DNA of 64,000 bases from Subtercola boreus (GCF_003399625.1 NZ_NBXA01000022.1:1-64000), one strand, 5' to 3'; shown: positions 1-8,825, counted from the first letter of the stretch. Translations and numbers: made by a program. The notes: generated from the letters alone by a model not told the origin.

Positions 1-362
1 GTCGTATGCGTGCGGGTGGCGAGCCGAAGGCGATCCTGAACCGTCCGCTTCGACGCCTGCGTCACCGACTCCAGAAACAGTTGCACTGACCGGAACCCGT
101 GAGACTTCGACAACCCCTCATCGCCGTGTTCGGCAGCAGACAAAGCCGCCACCTCCCCCGCCATCCGCACACGCAAGCCATCCACGATCCGGCCTAGTGA
201 CTCGACCTCCGCAGTCGCGGCCATGACGTCGTCGTCGGCAAGCCCGCAGGGCGCGGCAGCCCCAACCCCAGACCCAGGCAGCACGCCCAACCCCTGCAGC
301 GCATCCACCAAACCATGCATCACCGAAGCGATGTCAAAGGAGGAGGCGGCTGGCTGGTTCAT
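1..362 (-). CDS. DUF222 / HNH endonuclease family protein, N-terminal part (cut by window edge)
   Basis: The gene reads leftwards from an ATG at 362 and stays open for 120 residues to the window edge. The visible part runs MNQPAASSFDIASVMHG..., with an Ala/Leu-rich helix, a conserved stretch near residues 60-80 (ESLGRIVDGLRVRMAGEVAA) and then SLLSK-like SKSHGFRSVQ. This is the layout of the DUF222 domain that precedes an HNH nuclease domain in the large 13E12-type family of Microbacteriaceae and mycobacteria. The HNH part would lie outside the window, so nuclease activity is not shown. Codon use is less GC-biased than in neighbouring genes (several TTG, GGG and TCT codons), as is common for this multi-copy accessory family. 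Confidence 0.75.
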   Translation of the reverse strand, partial: MNQPAASSFDIASVMHGLVDALQGLGVLPGSGVGAAAPCGLADDDVMAATAEVESLGRIVDGLRVRMAGEVAALSAAEHGDEGLSKSHGFRSVQLFLESVTQASKRTVQDRLRLATRTHT

Positions 363-453
363 ACAAACAGTCAAACACCAACCACTGACATTCCCTCAAT
401 AAGACTGCGACAAGCTGCAGCCGAAGCAAAAACAGTTCCTGAAAGTTTTCGGC

Positions 454-459
454 GACAAT
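454..459 (+). promoter_or_regulatory. Predicted -10 element of azlC (leaderless start)
   Basis: GACAAT lies exactly 6 nt before the azlC ATG and no Shine-Dalgarno sequence is present. This spacing fits a transcript beginning at the start codon. GACAAT is a weaker match to TANNNT than the other examples in this window. Confidence 0.4.
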
Positions 460-465
460 GAAGCA

Positions 466-1182
466 ATGACTCCGACCCCCGAGACGAGCGGCGCCGCACG
501 CGCCAGCCTCGCCGTCGGTCTCGCCACGGCCGCCTACGGAATCTCGTTCGGAGCGCTGGCCACCGCCGCCGGCCTCGATGTCTGGCAGACCTGTTTCCTG
601 AGCCTCGTAATGTTCACAGGCGGCTCGCAGTTCGCCCTCGTCGGCGTCATCGCGTCGGGAGGTGTCGCCGCCGGACCTTCGGCCATCGCCAGCGCAGCCC
701 TGCTCGGCTCGCGCAACGTCATCTATGCGCTGCGAATGTCGCCCGTGGTCGGATCGGGTTGGATGAAACGAATTGCAGCCGCCCACCTGACGATCGATGA
801 GTCCGTGGCCGTTTCGACCGCCCAGTCGACGCCGGCCGCGCAACGCATCGGGTTCTGGCTGACGGGGCTCCTCGTCTTCGTCGGCTGGAATCTCACCACT
901 CTCGTGGGCGCTCTCATCGGTAACCTGATCGGTGACGTCAGCGCCTACGGGCTGGATGCCGCCGCGGCTGCGGCCTTCCTCGGGCTGCTCTGGCCCCGCC
1001 TGAAACACCTCCAAGCCCAGGCCGTCGCCGTGGTCGCCGCCGTCGCCGCGGCACTCCTGACACCGGTGGTCGCCCCAGGGGTCCCGGTGATCGTCGCGGC
1101 GACCGTCGCGGTCGTCTTCGGGCTGACCGACTGGCTGGGCCCACGCACTACACGAGACACAGAAGGAGCCCCGCTCGCGTGA
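466..1182 (+). CDS. azlC: AzlC family branched-chain amino acid exporter, large subunit
   Basis: This 238-residue membrane protein matches the AzlC/BrnF family. The conserved first helix region (GLATAAYGISFGALATAAGL, about residues 18-37) is followed by MFTGGSQFALVG (about 50-61) and a GSRNVIYALRMSP loop (about 81-93). Five or six hydrophobic segments are visible. The family exports leucine, isoleucine, valine and methionine together with a small AzlD/BrnE partner, and azlD follows here with a 4 bp overlap (GTGA), so the two are translationally coupled. The substrate is inferred from the family. No lrp-type regulator is next to it. Confidence 0.88.
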   Translation: MTPTPETSGAARASLAVGLATAAYGISFGALATAAGLDVWQTCFLSLVMFTGGSQFALVGVIASGGVAAGPSAIASAALLGSRNVIYALRMSPVVGSGWMKRIAAAHLTIDESVAVSTAQSTPAAQRIGFWLTGLLVFVGWNLTTLVGALIGNLIGDVSAYGLDAAAAAAFLGLLWPRLKHLQAQAVAVVAAVAAALLTPVVAPGVPVIVAATVAVVFGLTDWLGPRTTRDTEGAPLA

Positions 1183-1484
1183 CGCTCTGGCAGATCCTCA
1201 TTCTCGCGTCGATCGCGTGTTTCGCTCTCAAGCTCACCGGCTACGTGATCCCGCCGGCGCTCCTCACACGACCGACGCCAGCCCGTGTGGCCAATCTGCT
1301 CACCGTTGCGCTCCTGGCGGGTCTGATTGCTGTGCAGACGCTCGGCCAGGGGCAGTCGTTGGTTCTGGATGCTCGTGTGCCGGCCATCCTCGCAGCCGCT
1401 GGCCTCTACGCCCTGAAGGTGCCCTTCATCGTCGTCGTCGCCGTGGCGGCGCTGGTGGCGGCGGGCATCCGGCTGGTGACCTAG
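1179..1484 (+). CDS. azlD: AzlD domain protein, small subunit of the amino acid exporter
   Basis: This is a 101-residue hydrophobic protein with four predicted helices and the family features KLTGYVIPPALL (about residues 19-30) and VANLLTVALLAGL. The GTG start overlaps the azlC stop codon, which supports the start choice and indicates coupled translation. With AzlC it should form the two-component exporter for branched-chain amino acids. Its stop codon overlaps by 4 bp the stop of the convergent dehydrogenase gene, so there is no room for a terminator between them. Confidence 0.87.
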   Translation: MTLWQILILASIACFALKLTGYVIPPALLTRPTPARVANLLTVALLAGLIAVQTLGQGQSLVLDARVPAILAAAGLYALKVPFIVVVAVAALVAAGIRLVT

Positions 1485-2512
1485 TAGCCGGCCTCCGGAT
1501 CCACGACCCCGGCGAATCTGCCGTCACCGAGGAACGCCGCCACATTCTGTTCCAGCCGCGCCGCGAGGAGCGGAGCGGTCATCTCGGGGGTGTCCGCGCT
1601 GTGCGGCGTGACGATCACGTTCGACGCCGACCAGAGCGGGTGGCCGTCGGGCAGCGGCTCTGGGTCGGTGACGTCGACGCCCGCGCCGGCGATCTCGCCG
1701 GATTCGAGGGCAGCGACCAGCGCGTCCGTGTCGATGAGGCCGCCGCGGGCGATGTTGACGAGATACGCGGTCTTCTTCATCAGAGTGAGCTGTCGCTCCC
1801 CGATCAGGTGCCGGGTGCCCGACGTCATGGCGGCGGCCACGAACACCACGTCTGCTTCGGCGAGCACCTCATCGAGGGCATCCGAAGCCACGGTGCGATC
1901 GGCTCCGGGCAGTGGATCGGCGCTCCGACGCACGACCGTGGTCGTGACGTCGAACGGCGCGAGGAGGCGGAGCATCTCGACGGCGATACCACCCGCACCG
2001 ATGATGACGACGTGGCGGCCGTACAGCGAGTCCCCCGTGGACTCGCCCCAGGATGTCGCGCGCACCCGCTCGGGAATGCGGCGCATGAGCGCCAGTGCGA
2101 GCATCAGCGCGTGCTCGGCGACAGGCTGGGCGTAGGCGCCTTTGGCGCTCGTCCAGAGCAGGTGCGGCCGGTTGTGGCTCTTCAGAACATCGGCGAACGC
2201 GTCGACTCCAGCCCACGGAAGCTGCACCCACTGCACCTGGGGGTTCGCATCGAGGGCCGCCCCGAGATCGTTCGCCGAGCTGGAGGTGAGCCAGACGATG
2301 CCGCGGGTGGCCTCGGAGAGCTCGCTCACCTCTCCCCCGGCGGCGGTCACGGCGTCGACGAAGAGGGCACCGGGCTTCGGGAGGATCGCGATGGGCCCCG
2401 GGATGGGCCGGAGCTCGGTGCTCACGGGCACGACATCGACGGAGAGCACAGCACGGTGCTGGCCGGCGTTCGGCCCTGCGACGTCGGGCTGGTCGTAACG
2501 GGAGGTGCTCAT
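1481..2512 (-). CDS. D-isomer-specific 2-hydroxyacid dehydrogenase family protein
   Basis: This is a 343-residue NAD(P)-dependent dehydrogenase of the 2-hydroxyacid/phosphoglycerate dehydrogenase superfamily. The Rossmann glycine motif is IGAGGIA (about residues 171-177). The catalytic triad is Arg256 (in NIARGG), Glu285 (in TDPEPLP) and His304 (in VTPHSAD). The first ~40 residues form a non-conserved extension. Members reduce 2-oxoacids such as glyoxylate, hydroxypyruvate or pyruvate; the substrate cannot be read from the sequence. It lies 30 bp downstream of an ABC ATPase gene on the same strand and is convergent with azlD. The upstream AAAGG is only a moderate ribosome binding site. Confidence 0.85.
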   Translation of the reverse strand: MSTSRYDQPDVAGPNAGQHRAVLSVDVVPVSTELRPIPGPIAILPKPGALFVDAVTAAGGEVSELSEATRGIVWLTSSSANDLGAALDANPQVQWVQLPWAGVDAFADVLKSHNRPHLLWTSAKGAYAQPVAEHALMLALALMRRIPERVRATSWGESTGDSLYGRHVVIIGAGGIAVEMLRLLAPFDVTTTVVRRSADPLPGADRTVASDALDEVLAEADVVFVAAAMTSGTRHLIGERQLTLMKKTAYLVNIARGGLIDTDALVAALESGEIAGAGVDVTDPEPLPDGHPLWSASNVIVTPHSADTPEMTAPLLAARLEQNVAAFLGDGRFAGVVDPEAGY

Positions 2513-2542
2513 GGAGGCCTTTCGGGCGGATCCGGCGGGCGC

Positions 2543-3355
2543 CTAGCGTTCCGTCGTACCCATTGTCTTCGCCAGGCTGGCGACGTACGGATGCCTCGGA
2601 TCGGAGAGCACCTCGTCCATGGTACCGACGCCGACGACCACGCCTTCGTGCAGCACGACGATCCTGTCCACCGATCGCCGCAGCACCTCCAGGTCATGGC
2701 TCACGATCAGGGCGGTCGCGCCGCGCTCCCGCTGCATGGCGACGATCACGTCGATGATGGGGCCCCGGATCGAGACATCCACACCCGCCGTGGGCTCGTC
2801 GGCCACGAGGAACACGGGATCCAGGATGAGCGAACGCGCGATCGCGACGCGCTGGCGTTGGCCGTTCGACAGCTCGTGCGGGAGCTTCCGGGCTGTTCCG
2901 TTCGGCAGCAGCAGGGCATCCAGAAGCGTCGCGACCTTCAGGCTGGCGGACTTCTCGTCAAAACGTTTGTCGCGGGAGAAGATCGGCTCGGCAACGAGCT
3001 CGGCGACGGTCAGGTTGGGAGCGAAGTCGTTGCCCGAGCTCTGCGGAAGATAACCGACGCCGAAGGTCAGCCGATTGAACTTGCGACCGCGCACGCCCTT
3101 GCGGAGGTCGAATCCGAGAACCCGGAACTCCCCGCCGGTCACCCGGGGGTTGACGGCCCGCGACTTGGCTCCGGCCAGCCCCGACGCGACGAGGCCGAAA
3201 GTGGACTTGCCCGACCCGCTCGACCCGACCAGCCCGATGATCTCACCGGGTTCGATGCGGAGACTGACTCCGCGAACGGCGGTGTGGACAGCGCTGACGC
3301 TGTGGGCGGGGTACTCGATCGTCACATCGGACGCGAGCAGAACGGGCTCACTCAT
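2543..3355 (-). CDS. ABC transporter ATP-binding protein (peptide/nickel type), orphan
   Basis: This 270-residue nucleotide-binding subunit has Walker A GSSGSGKST (44-52), Q-loop LPQSSG (103-108), ABC signature LSNGQRQRV (162-170), Walker B FLVADE (182-187) and the switch His220. The spacing and the C-terminal DPRHPYVASL motif (about 252-261) are typical of Dpp/Opp/Nik-type ATPases. No permease or solute-binding gene is nearby, so its partner lies elsewhere or it serves a non-transport role. A TAAGCT hexamer lies 7 nt before the ATG at 3363-3368, which suggests its own leaderless promoter downstream of dnaG. Confidence 0.85.
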   Translation of the reverse strand: MSEPVLLASDVTIEYPAHSVSAVHTAVRGVSLRIEPGEIIGLVGSSGSGKSTFGLVASGLAGAKSRAVNPRVTGGEFRVLGFDLRKGVRGRKFNRLTFGVGYLPQSSGNDFAPNLTVAELVAEPIFSRDKRFDEKSASLKVATLLDALLLPNGTARKLPHELSNGQRQRVAIARSLILDPVFLVADEPTAGVDVSIRGPIIDVIVAMQRERGATALIVSHDLEVLRRSVDRIVVLHEGVVVGVGTMDEVLSDPRHPYVASLAKTMGTTER

Positions 3356-3390
3356 GACTGCGAGCTTAACTGTTCTGCCTCGAAGGAGCG

Positions 3391-5373
3391 TCAGTCTGCG
3401 TGGATGGCGCGCCGCTCCGCTTCCAGTTGCATCAGTTCGCGCTGCAAGGATCGATACGCGTCGGGGTCGACGGACTGCTCCGTGCGCTGCAGCCGCCCGA
3501 GTACCTCTTCTTTTCGCCGCACGAGGTGTCGTTCGATGAGCGAGGAGGTGACGCGCCGGAGATAGACGTCGAGTTCACGCTCCGGCCGCTCCGGAACCGG
3601 AGCGACGGCGAGCTGCTCGACGAGCGTGACGTAGGGCGCCCCGACGCTTTCCACGATGGTGGCGACCCAGTCGGGCCGTTCGTAGTCGTCGATGGATGCC
3701 GCGATCGCACTCCGCACGGCCGCGAGCGACTGGTCGCTGAAGCCGACGACGGATGCCCGGGCCAGCAGTTCACGGCCCACGACCTTCGGGTACTGCAGCA
3801 TCGCCATCAGGGCATCGCGTTCGAGACGCACAGCCGTCGTGCTGGGAAGCTGGGTGAGCGACACCTGTTGCACCGGAGGCGCTTCCTGCTGGGGCTGCTG
3901 GGACCGCTGACCGAGCTCCTGCCGACCGGCCACCTGAGGAGATTGCTGCTGCGGCTGGGATCGTTGCTGCTGGGGTTGCTGCTGCTGGGGTTGCTGCTGC
4001 CTCTGTTCAGGCCGACGACCCTGTTGCGGTTGTCCGCCCTGCGACCCTGCCTCACGGCGCCGGGCACTCTCCACGGCACTCTTGACCTCCGCGAGGTCCA
4101 CCCCGAGCATCCCGGCGAGCTCCCGCGTGTAGCCCGGCCGGAGCGCGGGGTCACGGATGTCGGAGACGATCGGTGCCGCATCCCGGAGGCCGGCCGCCCG
4201 GCCCTCGACCGTGTTGAGGTCGTAGTTCGACAGCTTCTGCCTGATCGCGAACTCGAACATGGGCTTCTTCGACGTGATGAGCCTTCGCACCGCGTCATCT
4301 CCGCGGCCCAGGCGGAGATCGCAGGGGTCGAGCCCGTCGGGCGCCACGGCCACGTAGGTCTGCGCCTCGAAACGCTGCTCCTCGCTGAAGGCGCGGAGTG
4401 CTGCCTTCTGCCCTGCGGCGTCGGGGTCGAAGGTGAAGACCACTTCGCCGAGCCCGACGGTGTCGTCGCCCAGGATGCGCCGGATGATCTTGATGTGTTC
4501 GACACCGAAGGCCGTTCCGCAGGTGGCCACCGCGGTCGTCACCCCGGCGAGATGGCAGGCCATGACGTCGGTGTAGCCCTCGACCACCACGACCTGCCGC
4601 GCGCGGGAGATGTCGCGCTTGGCCAGATCCAGACCGTAGAGCACCTGTGACTTGTGGTAGACCGGCGTCTCGGGGGTGTTGAGGTATTTGGGGCCCTTGT
4701 CGTCGTCGTACAGCCGCCGGGCGCCGAAGCCGACGGTCTGGCCGGTCTGGTCGCGGATCGGCCACACCAGCCGGCCGCGGAAACGATCGTAGCACCCACG
4801 GTCGCCCGAGCTGGTGAGACCGGCGAGCGAGAGTTCCTCGGCGGTGTAGCCGCGGGAACGGAGGTGTTTGCCGAGGTTGTCCCAGCCCTGAGGGGCGTAC
4901 CCGACACCGAAGCGTTCGGCAGCGGCAGCGTCGAACCCGCGTTCCCCGAGGAACCGCCGGCCGATGTCGGCGCCCTCCGTGACGAGCTGTTCGGTGAACC
5001 ACTCCCTCGCCGCCTCATTCGCCGCAAGCAGCCTGGCCCGGTTGGTGTGGTCGCTGGCGGAGCCGCCGTCTTCATAGTGCAACTCGAACCCGATGCCGGC
5101 AGCGAGCCGCTCGACGGCTTCACTGAACGTGACGTGGTCGATCTTCTGCAGGAAGGTGAAGACGTCTCCGCCCTCACCGCAGCCGAAGCACTTGTAGTAG
5201 CCCACCTGCGGCCGTACGTGGAAGCTCGGTGAACGCTCGTCGTGGAAGGGGCAGAGACCCTTCATCGACCCGACACCCGCGCTCTTCAGTGTGACGAATT
5301 CGCCCACCACGTCGGCGATGTTGATGCGCGATCGCACCTCGTCGATGTCGGCGCGCCTGATCAGCCCGGCCAT
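3391..5373 (-). CDS. dnaG: DNA primase
   Basis: This is bacterial primase (660 residues), which makes RNA primers for the replisome. The N-terminal zinc site is Cys41-His44...Cys62-Cys65 (CPFH and CFGC). The catalytic TOPRIM domain follows, with VVVVEGYTDV (Glu265) and FTFDPDAAGQ (Asp316, Asp318). A glutamine-rich linker spans about residues 440-503 (+ strand 3865-4056), and the C-terminal DnaB-interaction domain ends the protein. I chose the ATG at 5373 because MAGLIRRADIDEVR matches the family N-terminus; the frame stays open upstream only through dgt. It starts 4 nt after the dgt stop, so the two are probably one transcript, as in other actinobacteria. The linker is longer and more Q-rich than usual. 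Confidence 0.97.
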   Translation of the reverse strand: MAGLIRRADIDEVRSRINIADVVGEFVTLKSAGVGSMKGLCPFHDERSPSFHVRPQVGYYKCFGCGEGGDVFTFLQKIDHVTFSEAVERLAAGIGFELHYEDGGSASDHTNRARLLAANEAAREWFTEQLVTEGADIGRRFLGERGFDAAAAERFGVGYAPQGWDNLGKHLRSRGYTAEELSLAGLTSSGDRGCYDRFRGRLVWPIRDQTGQTVGFGARRLYDDDKGPKYLNTPETPVYHKSQVLYGLDLAKRDISRARQVVVVEGYTDVMACHLAGVTTAVATCGTAFGVEHIKIIRRILGDDTVGLGEVVFTFDPDAAGQKAALRAFSEEQRFEAQTYVAVAPDGLDPCDLRLGRGDDAVRRLITSKKPMFEFAIRQKLSNYDLNTVEGRAAGLRDAAPIVSDIRDPALRPGYTRELAGMLGVDLAEVKSAVESARRREAGSQGGQPQQGRRPEQRQQQPQQQQPQQQRSQPQQQSPQVAGRQELGQRSQQPQQEAPPVQQVSLTQLPSTTAVRLERDALMAMLQYPKVVGRELLARASVVGFSDQSLAAVRSAIAASIDDYERPDWVATIVESVGAPYVTLVEQLAVAPVPERPERELDVYLRRVTSSLIERHLVRRKEEVLGRLQRTEQSVDPDAYRSLQRELMQLEAERRAIHAD

Positions 5374-5377
5374 GGTG

Positions 5378-6673
5378 TCACGCCTTCTCGGGGATCGGGG
5401 TGACCGCGGTGAGCCGGGTGTGCCAGGTGAGAGCGGACTGGTCGGTGAGGCTCGCGACCTGGTCGACGACGACACGCTTGCGCTCGGCATCGGACCCGGC
5501 GGCGGCCCAGTCCGCGGCGAAGGGCGGCTCGAGATGCTGCTCCCCCGACGCCATCAGGGTCTCCGCCAGGTCGACGAGCAGCGCCCGCTGTGCCCGGTAG
5601 ATGGGCTTCCGCTTGGTGCTCGACATCACGAAGGCTGCCACGATGCCCTTCAGAACCGCGATCTCCGCCGCGACGGAACGGGGAACCACCACGTTGGCGC
5701 TGTAGCGGATGAGGCTCGCCGCGGGATACGCCTCGCGAGTGGCCTGCGTGGCGGAACCCGCGAACCGCCCGATCAGCTGGCTTGTCAGGTTCTTGAGCCG
5801 GGCCTGGGCTACGCGGCTGCCGTTCCAGTCGTCCATCCAGATGTCGAGGGAGTCGAGCCGGTCGAAGGCCGCGATGAGTTCGGCGTGACTGAACGACCCG
5901 CCCACCCAGGAGTGCATGCTCGTGACGAGGGCATCGTGGTCGACCCGGCTGCCGAGAGCCGGCACGTCGACGTAGCCGTTCAGCACCGCATCCTCGAAGT
6001 CGTGCACCGAGTAGGCGATGTCGTCGGAGAGATCCATGACCTGGGCCTCGACGCAGAGCACCCCGGCGCGCGCGCCCTGCCTCAACCAGGTGAAGACGGG
6101 CACGTCGTCGCTGTAGACGCCGAACTTCTGCCGCCCGCTCGCGTCGGTCACCGCTTCGTCGGCCGACCACGGGTACTTGCAGCTCGCATCGAGGCTCGCG
6201 CGGGTCAGGTTCAGCCCGAAGGTCTCGCCTCCCTGCCCGAACACCTTCGGTTCGAGCCTGGTCAGGATGCGGAGGCTCTGCGCGTTGCCCTCGAACCCGC
6301 CGATGTCGGCTGCCCACTCGGAGAGCGCACGCTCCCCGTTGTGGCCGAACGGAGGGTGACCGAGGTCGTGGGCGAGGCACGCGGTGTCGACCACGTCGGG
6401 ATCGAGCCCGAGGCTCGAGGCGAGTTCTCGCCCCACCTGCGCCACCTCGAGGGAGTGCGTGAGCCGGTTGCGCGCGAAGTCGAGGTCGGCCGCCGGGCTC
6501 AGCACCTGGGTCTTCGCGGCGAGACGACGGAGAGCCCCTGAGTGCAGCAGGCGAGCGCGATCCCGGGCGAAGTCGCTCCGGCGGCTGTAGTGCTCTTCGG
6601 GAAGCGGGCGCTCGGTGTCGACGATGCCGTACCCGCTCGGGGGTTCGACCGACATCACGCGGGCGTCAGCCAC
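5378..6673 (-). CDS. dgt: Deoxyguanosinetriphosphate triphosphohydrolase-like protein
   Basis: This HD-domain dNTPase (431 residues from GTG 6673) hydrolyses dNTPs to nucleoside and triphosphate. Metal ligands are visible at His73 (RLTHSLEV), His102-Asp103 (LAHDLGHPPFGHNG) and a later Asp in DLSDDIAYSVHD. The KTQVL and RLTHSLEVAQ motifs are typical of the dgt/YpgQ group. The start is a choice between GTG 6673, with GGAG 7 nt upstream and an overlap with the dusB stop, and ATG 6655, with no clear ribosome site; I prefer the GTG. It sits between dusB and dnaG in a conserved actinobacterial gene order, linking nucleotide-pool control with primase. Confidence 0.93.
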   Translation of the reverse strand: MADARVMSVEPPSGYGIVDTERPLPEEHYSRRSDFARDRARLLHSGALRRLAAKTQVLSPAADLDFARNRLTHSLEVAQVGRELASSLGLDPDVVDTACLAHDLGHPPFGHNGERALSEWAADIGGFEGNAQSLRILTRLEPKVFGQGGETFGLNLTRASLDASCKYPWSADEAVTDASGRQKFGVYSDDVPVFTWLRQGARAGVLCVEAQVMDLSDDIAYSVHDFEDAVLNGYVDVPALGSRVDHDALVTSMHSWVGGSFSHAELIAAFDRLDSLDIWMDDWNGSRVAQARLKNLTSQLIGRFAGSATQATREAYPAASLIRYSANVVVPRSVAAEIAVLKGIVAAFVMSSTKRKPIYRAQRALLVDLAETLMASGEQHLEPPFAADWAAAGSDAERKRVVVDQVASLTDQSALTWHTRLTAVTPIPEKA

Positions 6674-7859
6674 CGCTGTGCTCCAGCTCCGCGCCGGCGA
6701 GTTGGCGGAGGCCCGGGCTGTCGAGCGTGCGGGAGGCGAGCCAGCCGTCGGGCAGGGTCGGCTTCTTCGGCCGGCCGGCCCGGCCCCGCGGGCCCTCAGC
6801 GTCGACACCCGGATACGGCAGATCGGGGTCGAGCATCGCCAGCAGGTCGTCCATCTCGGCGAGCGAGGTGACCATCGCGAGCGACGTTCTGATTTCGTGC
6901 CCCACCGGGTAGCCCTTGAAGTACCAGGCGACATGCTTGCGGATGTCGCGGCAGGCGTGCTCCTCGCTGTCGTAGAACTCGGTGAGCAGCACCGTGTGAC
7001 GGCGGAGCGCCAGAGCGACTTGGCCGAGGGGCGGGTGGGCACGGGCCGCGATGGCCTCCGCCTCGGAGATCTCGCCGTTACGCGCACGGAAGGCCGCTGC
7101 GAGGTCGCCGAAGAGCCACGGCCGACCGAGACATCCGCGGCCGACGACCACGCCGTCGCAGCCGGTCTCGTCGACCATACGGAGCGCGTCGTCGGCCGAC
7201 CAGATGTCTCCGTTGCCGAGCACCGGCACACTCGTGATGGTCTGCTTGAGCTTCGCGATGGCCGACCAGTCAGCCTGGCCCGAGTAGAAGTCGGCAGCCG
7301 TGCGGGCGTGCAGGGCGATGGATGCGACACCGGCACCCTCAGCGGCACGCGCGGCTTCGAGGTAGGTGAGGTGGGTGTCGTCGATGCCCTTCCGCATCTT
7401 CACCGTCACCGGGATGTCGCCGGCCGCGTCGACCGCGGCTTCGACGATCGAGCGGAAGAGATCGCTCTTCCACGGCAGCGCCGAGCCACCGCCTCGCCGG
7501 GTGACCTTGGGCACGGGGCATCCGAAGTTCATGTCGATGTGGTCGGCACGGTCTTCGGCGACCAGCATGGTGACGGCCTCACGCATCACCTTCGGGTCGA
7601 CGCCATAGAGCTGGATCGACCGAGTCGTCTCGGAGGGATGGTGCGTGATGAGGCGCATCGACTCGGGGGTGCGTTCGACGAGAGCGCGCGACGTGATCAT
7701 CTCGCTGACGTACAGCCCGGCGCCGTATTCCCGGCAGAGCCGGCGGTAGGCGGTGTTCGTGATTCCCGCCATGGGCGCGAGAACGACCGGCACGTCGAGG
7801 GCGATCGGGCCGATGGAGAGTCTCCGCCCGGGGGCGGTGGTGGTTGTTGGTGCGGACAT
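6666..7859 (-). CDS. dusB: tRNA-dihydrouridine synthase
   Basis: This FMN-dependent enzyme (397 residues) reduces uridine to dihydrouridine in tRNA D-loops. Visible features are the N-terminal VVLAPMAGITN (about 25-35), the catalytic-cysteine motif MNFGCPVPKVTRRGGG (Cys114), the FMN-contacting VTVKMRKG strand, and GNGDIWS and VGRGCLGRPW toward the end of the barrel. Length and motifs fit the DusB/Dus3 group. It is the first gene of a dusB-dgt-dnaG run, with the dgt start inside its last codons. Upstream there is no strong ribosome site; GAGAAT 7 nt before the ATG may be a weak leaderless promoter. Confidence 0.94.
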   Translation of the reverse strand: MSAPTTTTAPGRRLSIGPIALDVPVVLAPMAGITNTAYRRLCREYGAGLYVSEMITSRALVERTPESMRLITHHPSETTRSIQLYGVDPKVMREAVTMLVAEDRADHIDMNFGCPVPKVTRRGGGSALPWKSDLFRSIVEAAVDAAGDIPVTVKMRKGIDDTHLTYLEAARAAEGAGVASIALHARTAADFYSGQADWSAIAKLKQTITSVPVLGNGDIWSADDALRMVDETGCDGVVVGRGCLGRPWLFGDLAAAFRARNGEISEAEAIAARAHPPLGQVALALRRHTVLLTEFYDSEEHACRDIRKHVAWYFKGYPVGHEIRTSLAMVTSLAEMDDLLAMLDPDLPYPGVDAEGPRGRAGRPKKPTLPDGWLASRTLDSPGLRQLAGAELEHSGG

Positions 7860-7922
7860 CTCGTCAATTCTCCCAGAGTTTCGAAGGGGCGACGCCGTCC
7901 AGGGTGCGACTGTGGAGAAGTG

Positions 7923-8078
7923 TCAGTTCTGCTCCGGTGTGGAGGAGCTGTTCGCATCCGCCGGCGCGCACACCCCGTCGACGCTGCAGACCATGCCCGC
8001 GGGAGTGACCCCACCCAGTAGGGACGTCACCGGGGAGAGGATCTTCACCGCACCGGCCGGAACGCCGTTCCCGGTCAC
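7923..8078 (-). CDS. Small hypothetical protein (51 aa) coupled to the DsbA-like gene
   Basis: A GTG start overlaps the stop of the DsbA-family gene (GTGA), and the frame runs 51 codons to TGA. The product begins MTGNGVPAGAVKILSP and contains two cysteines spaced CSVDGVC (residues 31-37), ending in a Ser/Pro-rich tail (NSSSTPEQN). About 85% of third codon positions are G or C, as in real genes here, which argues for coding. I do not recognise the family. The overlap and the adjacent thiol oxidoreductase suggest co-expression; a role as substrate or partner is only a guess. It could also be a former C-terminal extension separated by a frameshift. Confidence 0.5.
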   Translation of the reverse strand: MTGNGVPAGAVKILSPVTSLLGGVTPAGMVCSVDGVCAPADANSSSTPEQN

Positions 8079-8767
8079 GATGCCACTGCCTTCCGCTCCT
8101 CGGTCAGCTGCGTCAGCAATTCGCTGAACGTCGCCGCATCCTGTGCCCCGGAGACTCCGTACTGCTCATCGAACACGAAGAACGGCACACCCTGGATGCC
8201 GTAGGCGACGGCCTGCGCCTGGTCGGCCTTCACCCCGGCGAGGTACTCGTTCTCACGGAGCGAGCGTAGGGCGTCCTCACGATCGAGCCCGATCTCGGCG
8301 GCCAAGTCGGCCAGATCCTCGTCGCGCCCCACGTGCCGCCCCTCTTCGAAGTACGCCTTCAGCAGGCGTTCCTTCGCTTCGAGCTGCAGGCCGTGCGCCT
8401 TCGCGTAGTGGATCAGCTGGTGGGCCTTGACCGTGTTGGTGTGCTGGAGTGCGTCGTAGTCGTAGTGCAGCCCCACGTCGGTGGCGATGCCGGTCACCCG
8501 CTCCAGCATCTCGGCAGCCTGCGCAGGGCCGATGCCCTTGTGAGAAGCGAGGAACTCGGTCTCGCTGCCCTGGAAGTCGACGGGCGTGTCGGGTGACAGT
8601 TCGAAGGAGTGGTACTCGACCTCGATGTCGGATGCCTCGGCCCCGGCCGCTGCACGATACGAAGCGATGCCGCTCTCGAGCTTCCGCTTGCCGATGTAGC
8701 ACCACGGGCAGGCGATGTCGCTCCACACGTCGATCTTGATGGGGGCGGTTGTCCGAGAGTCGCTCAT
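8075..8767 (-). CDS. DsbA family oxidoreductase (FrnE-like, cytoplasmic)
   Basis: This is a 230-residue thioredoxin-fold protein of the DsbA/FrnE group. The active site is CPWC (Cys20-Cys23) in SDIACPWCYIGK, followed by a helical insertion and a cis-proline loop, GVPFFVF, near the C-terminus. There is no signal peptide, so it acts in the cytoplasm, as FrnE-type proteins do in disulfide exchange or oxidative stress. I chose the ATG at 8767 (MSDSRTTAPIKIDVWS) because the family N-terminus begins there; the longer frame is antisense to the divergent ybaK-like gene. The following 51-aa ORF overlaps its stop. Confidence 0.9.
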   Translation of the reverse strand: MSDSRTTAPIKIDVWSDIACPWCYIGKRKLESGIASYRAAAGAEASDIEVEYHSFELSPDTPVDFQGSETEFLASHKGIGPAQAAEMLERVTGIATDVGLHYDYDALQHTNTVKAHQLIHYAKAHGLQLEAKERLLKAYFEEGRHVGRDEDLADLAAEIGLDREDALRSLRENEYLAGVKADQAQAVAYGIQGVPFFVFDEQYGVSGAQDAATFSELLTQLTEERKAVAS

Positions 8768-8825
8768 ATGGAACCCAACGGGCCGGGTGGGAAGGCTATT
8801 CCCCGATGCGCGGTTGGATGAAGAC

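Noticed and set aside
3865-4056. Repeat array (possible CRISPR or minisatellite) in dnaG
   Set aside because: It is codon repetition (CAG/CAA) encoding a glutamine-rich linker in frame, without spacers.
5374-5490. 39-residue N-terminal extension of DnaG
   Set aside because: Ser/Pro/Arg-rich and read through the dgt gene; primase similarity begins at the ATG at 5373.
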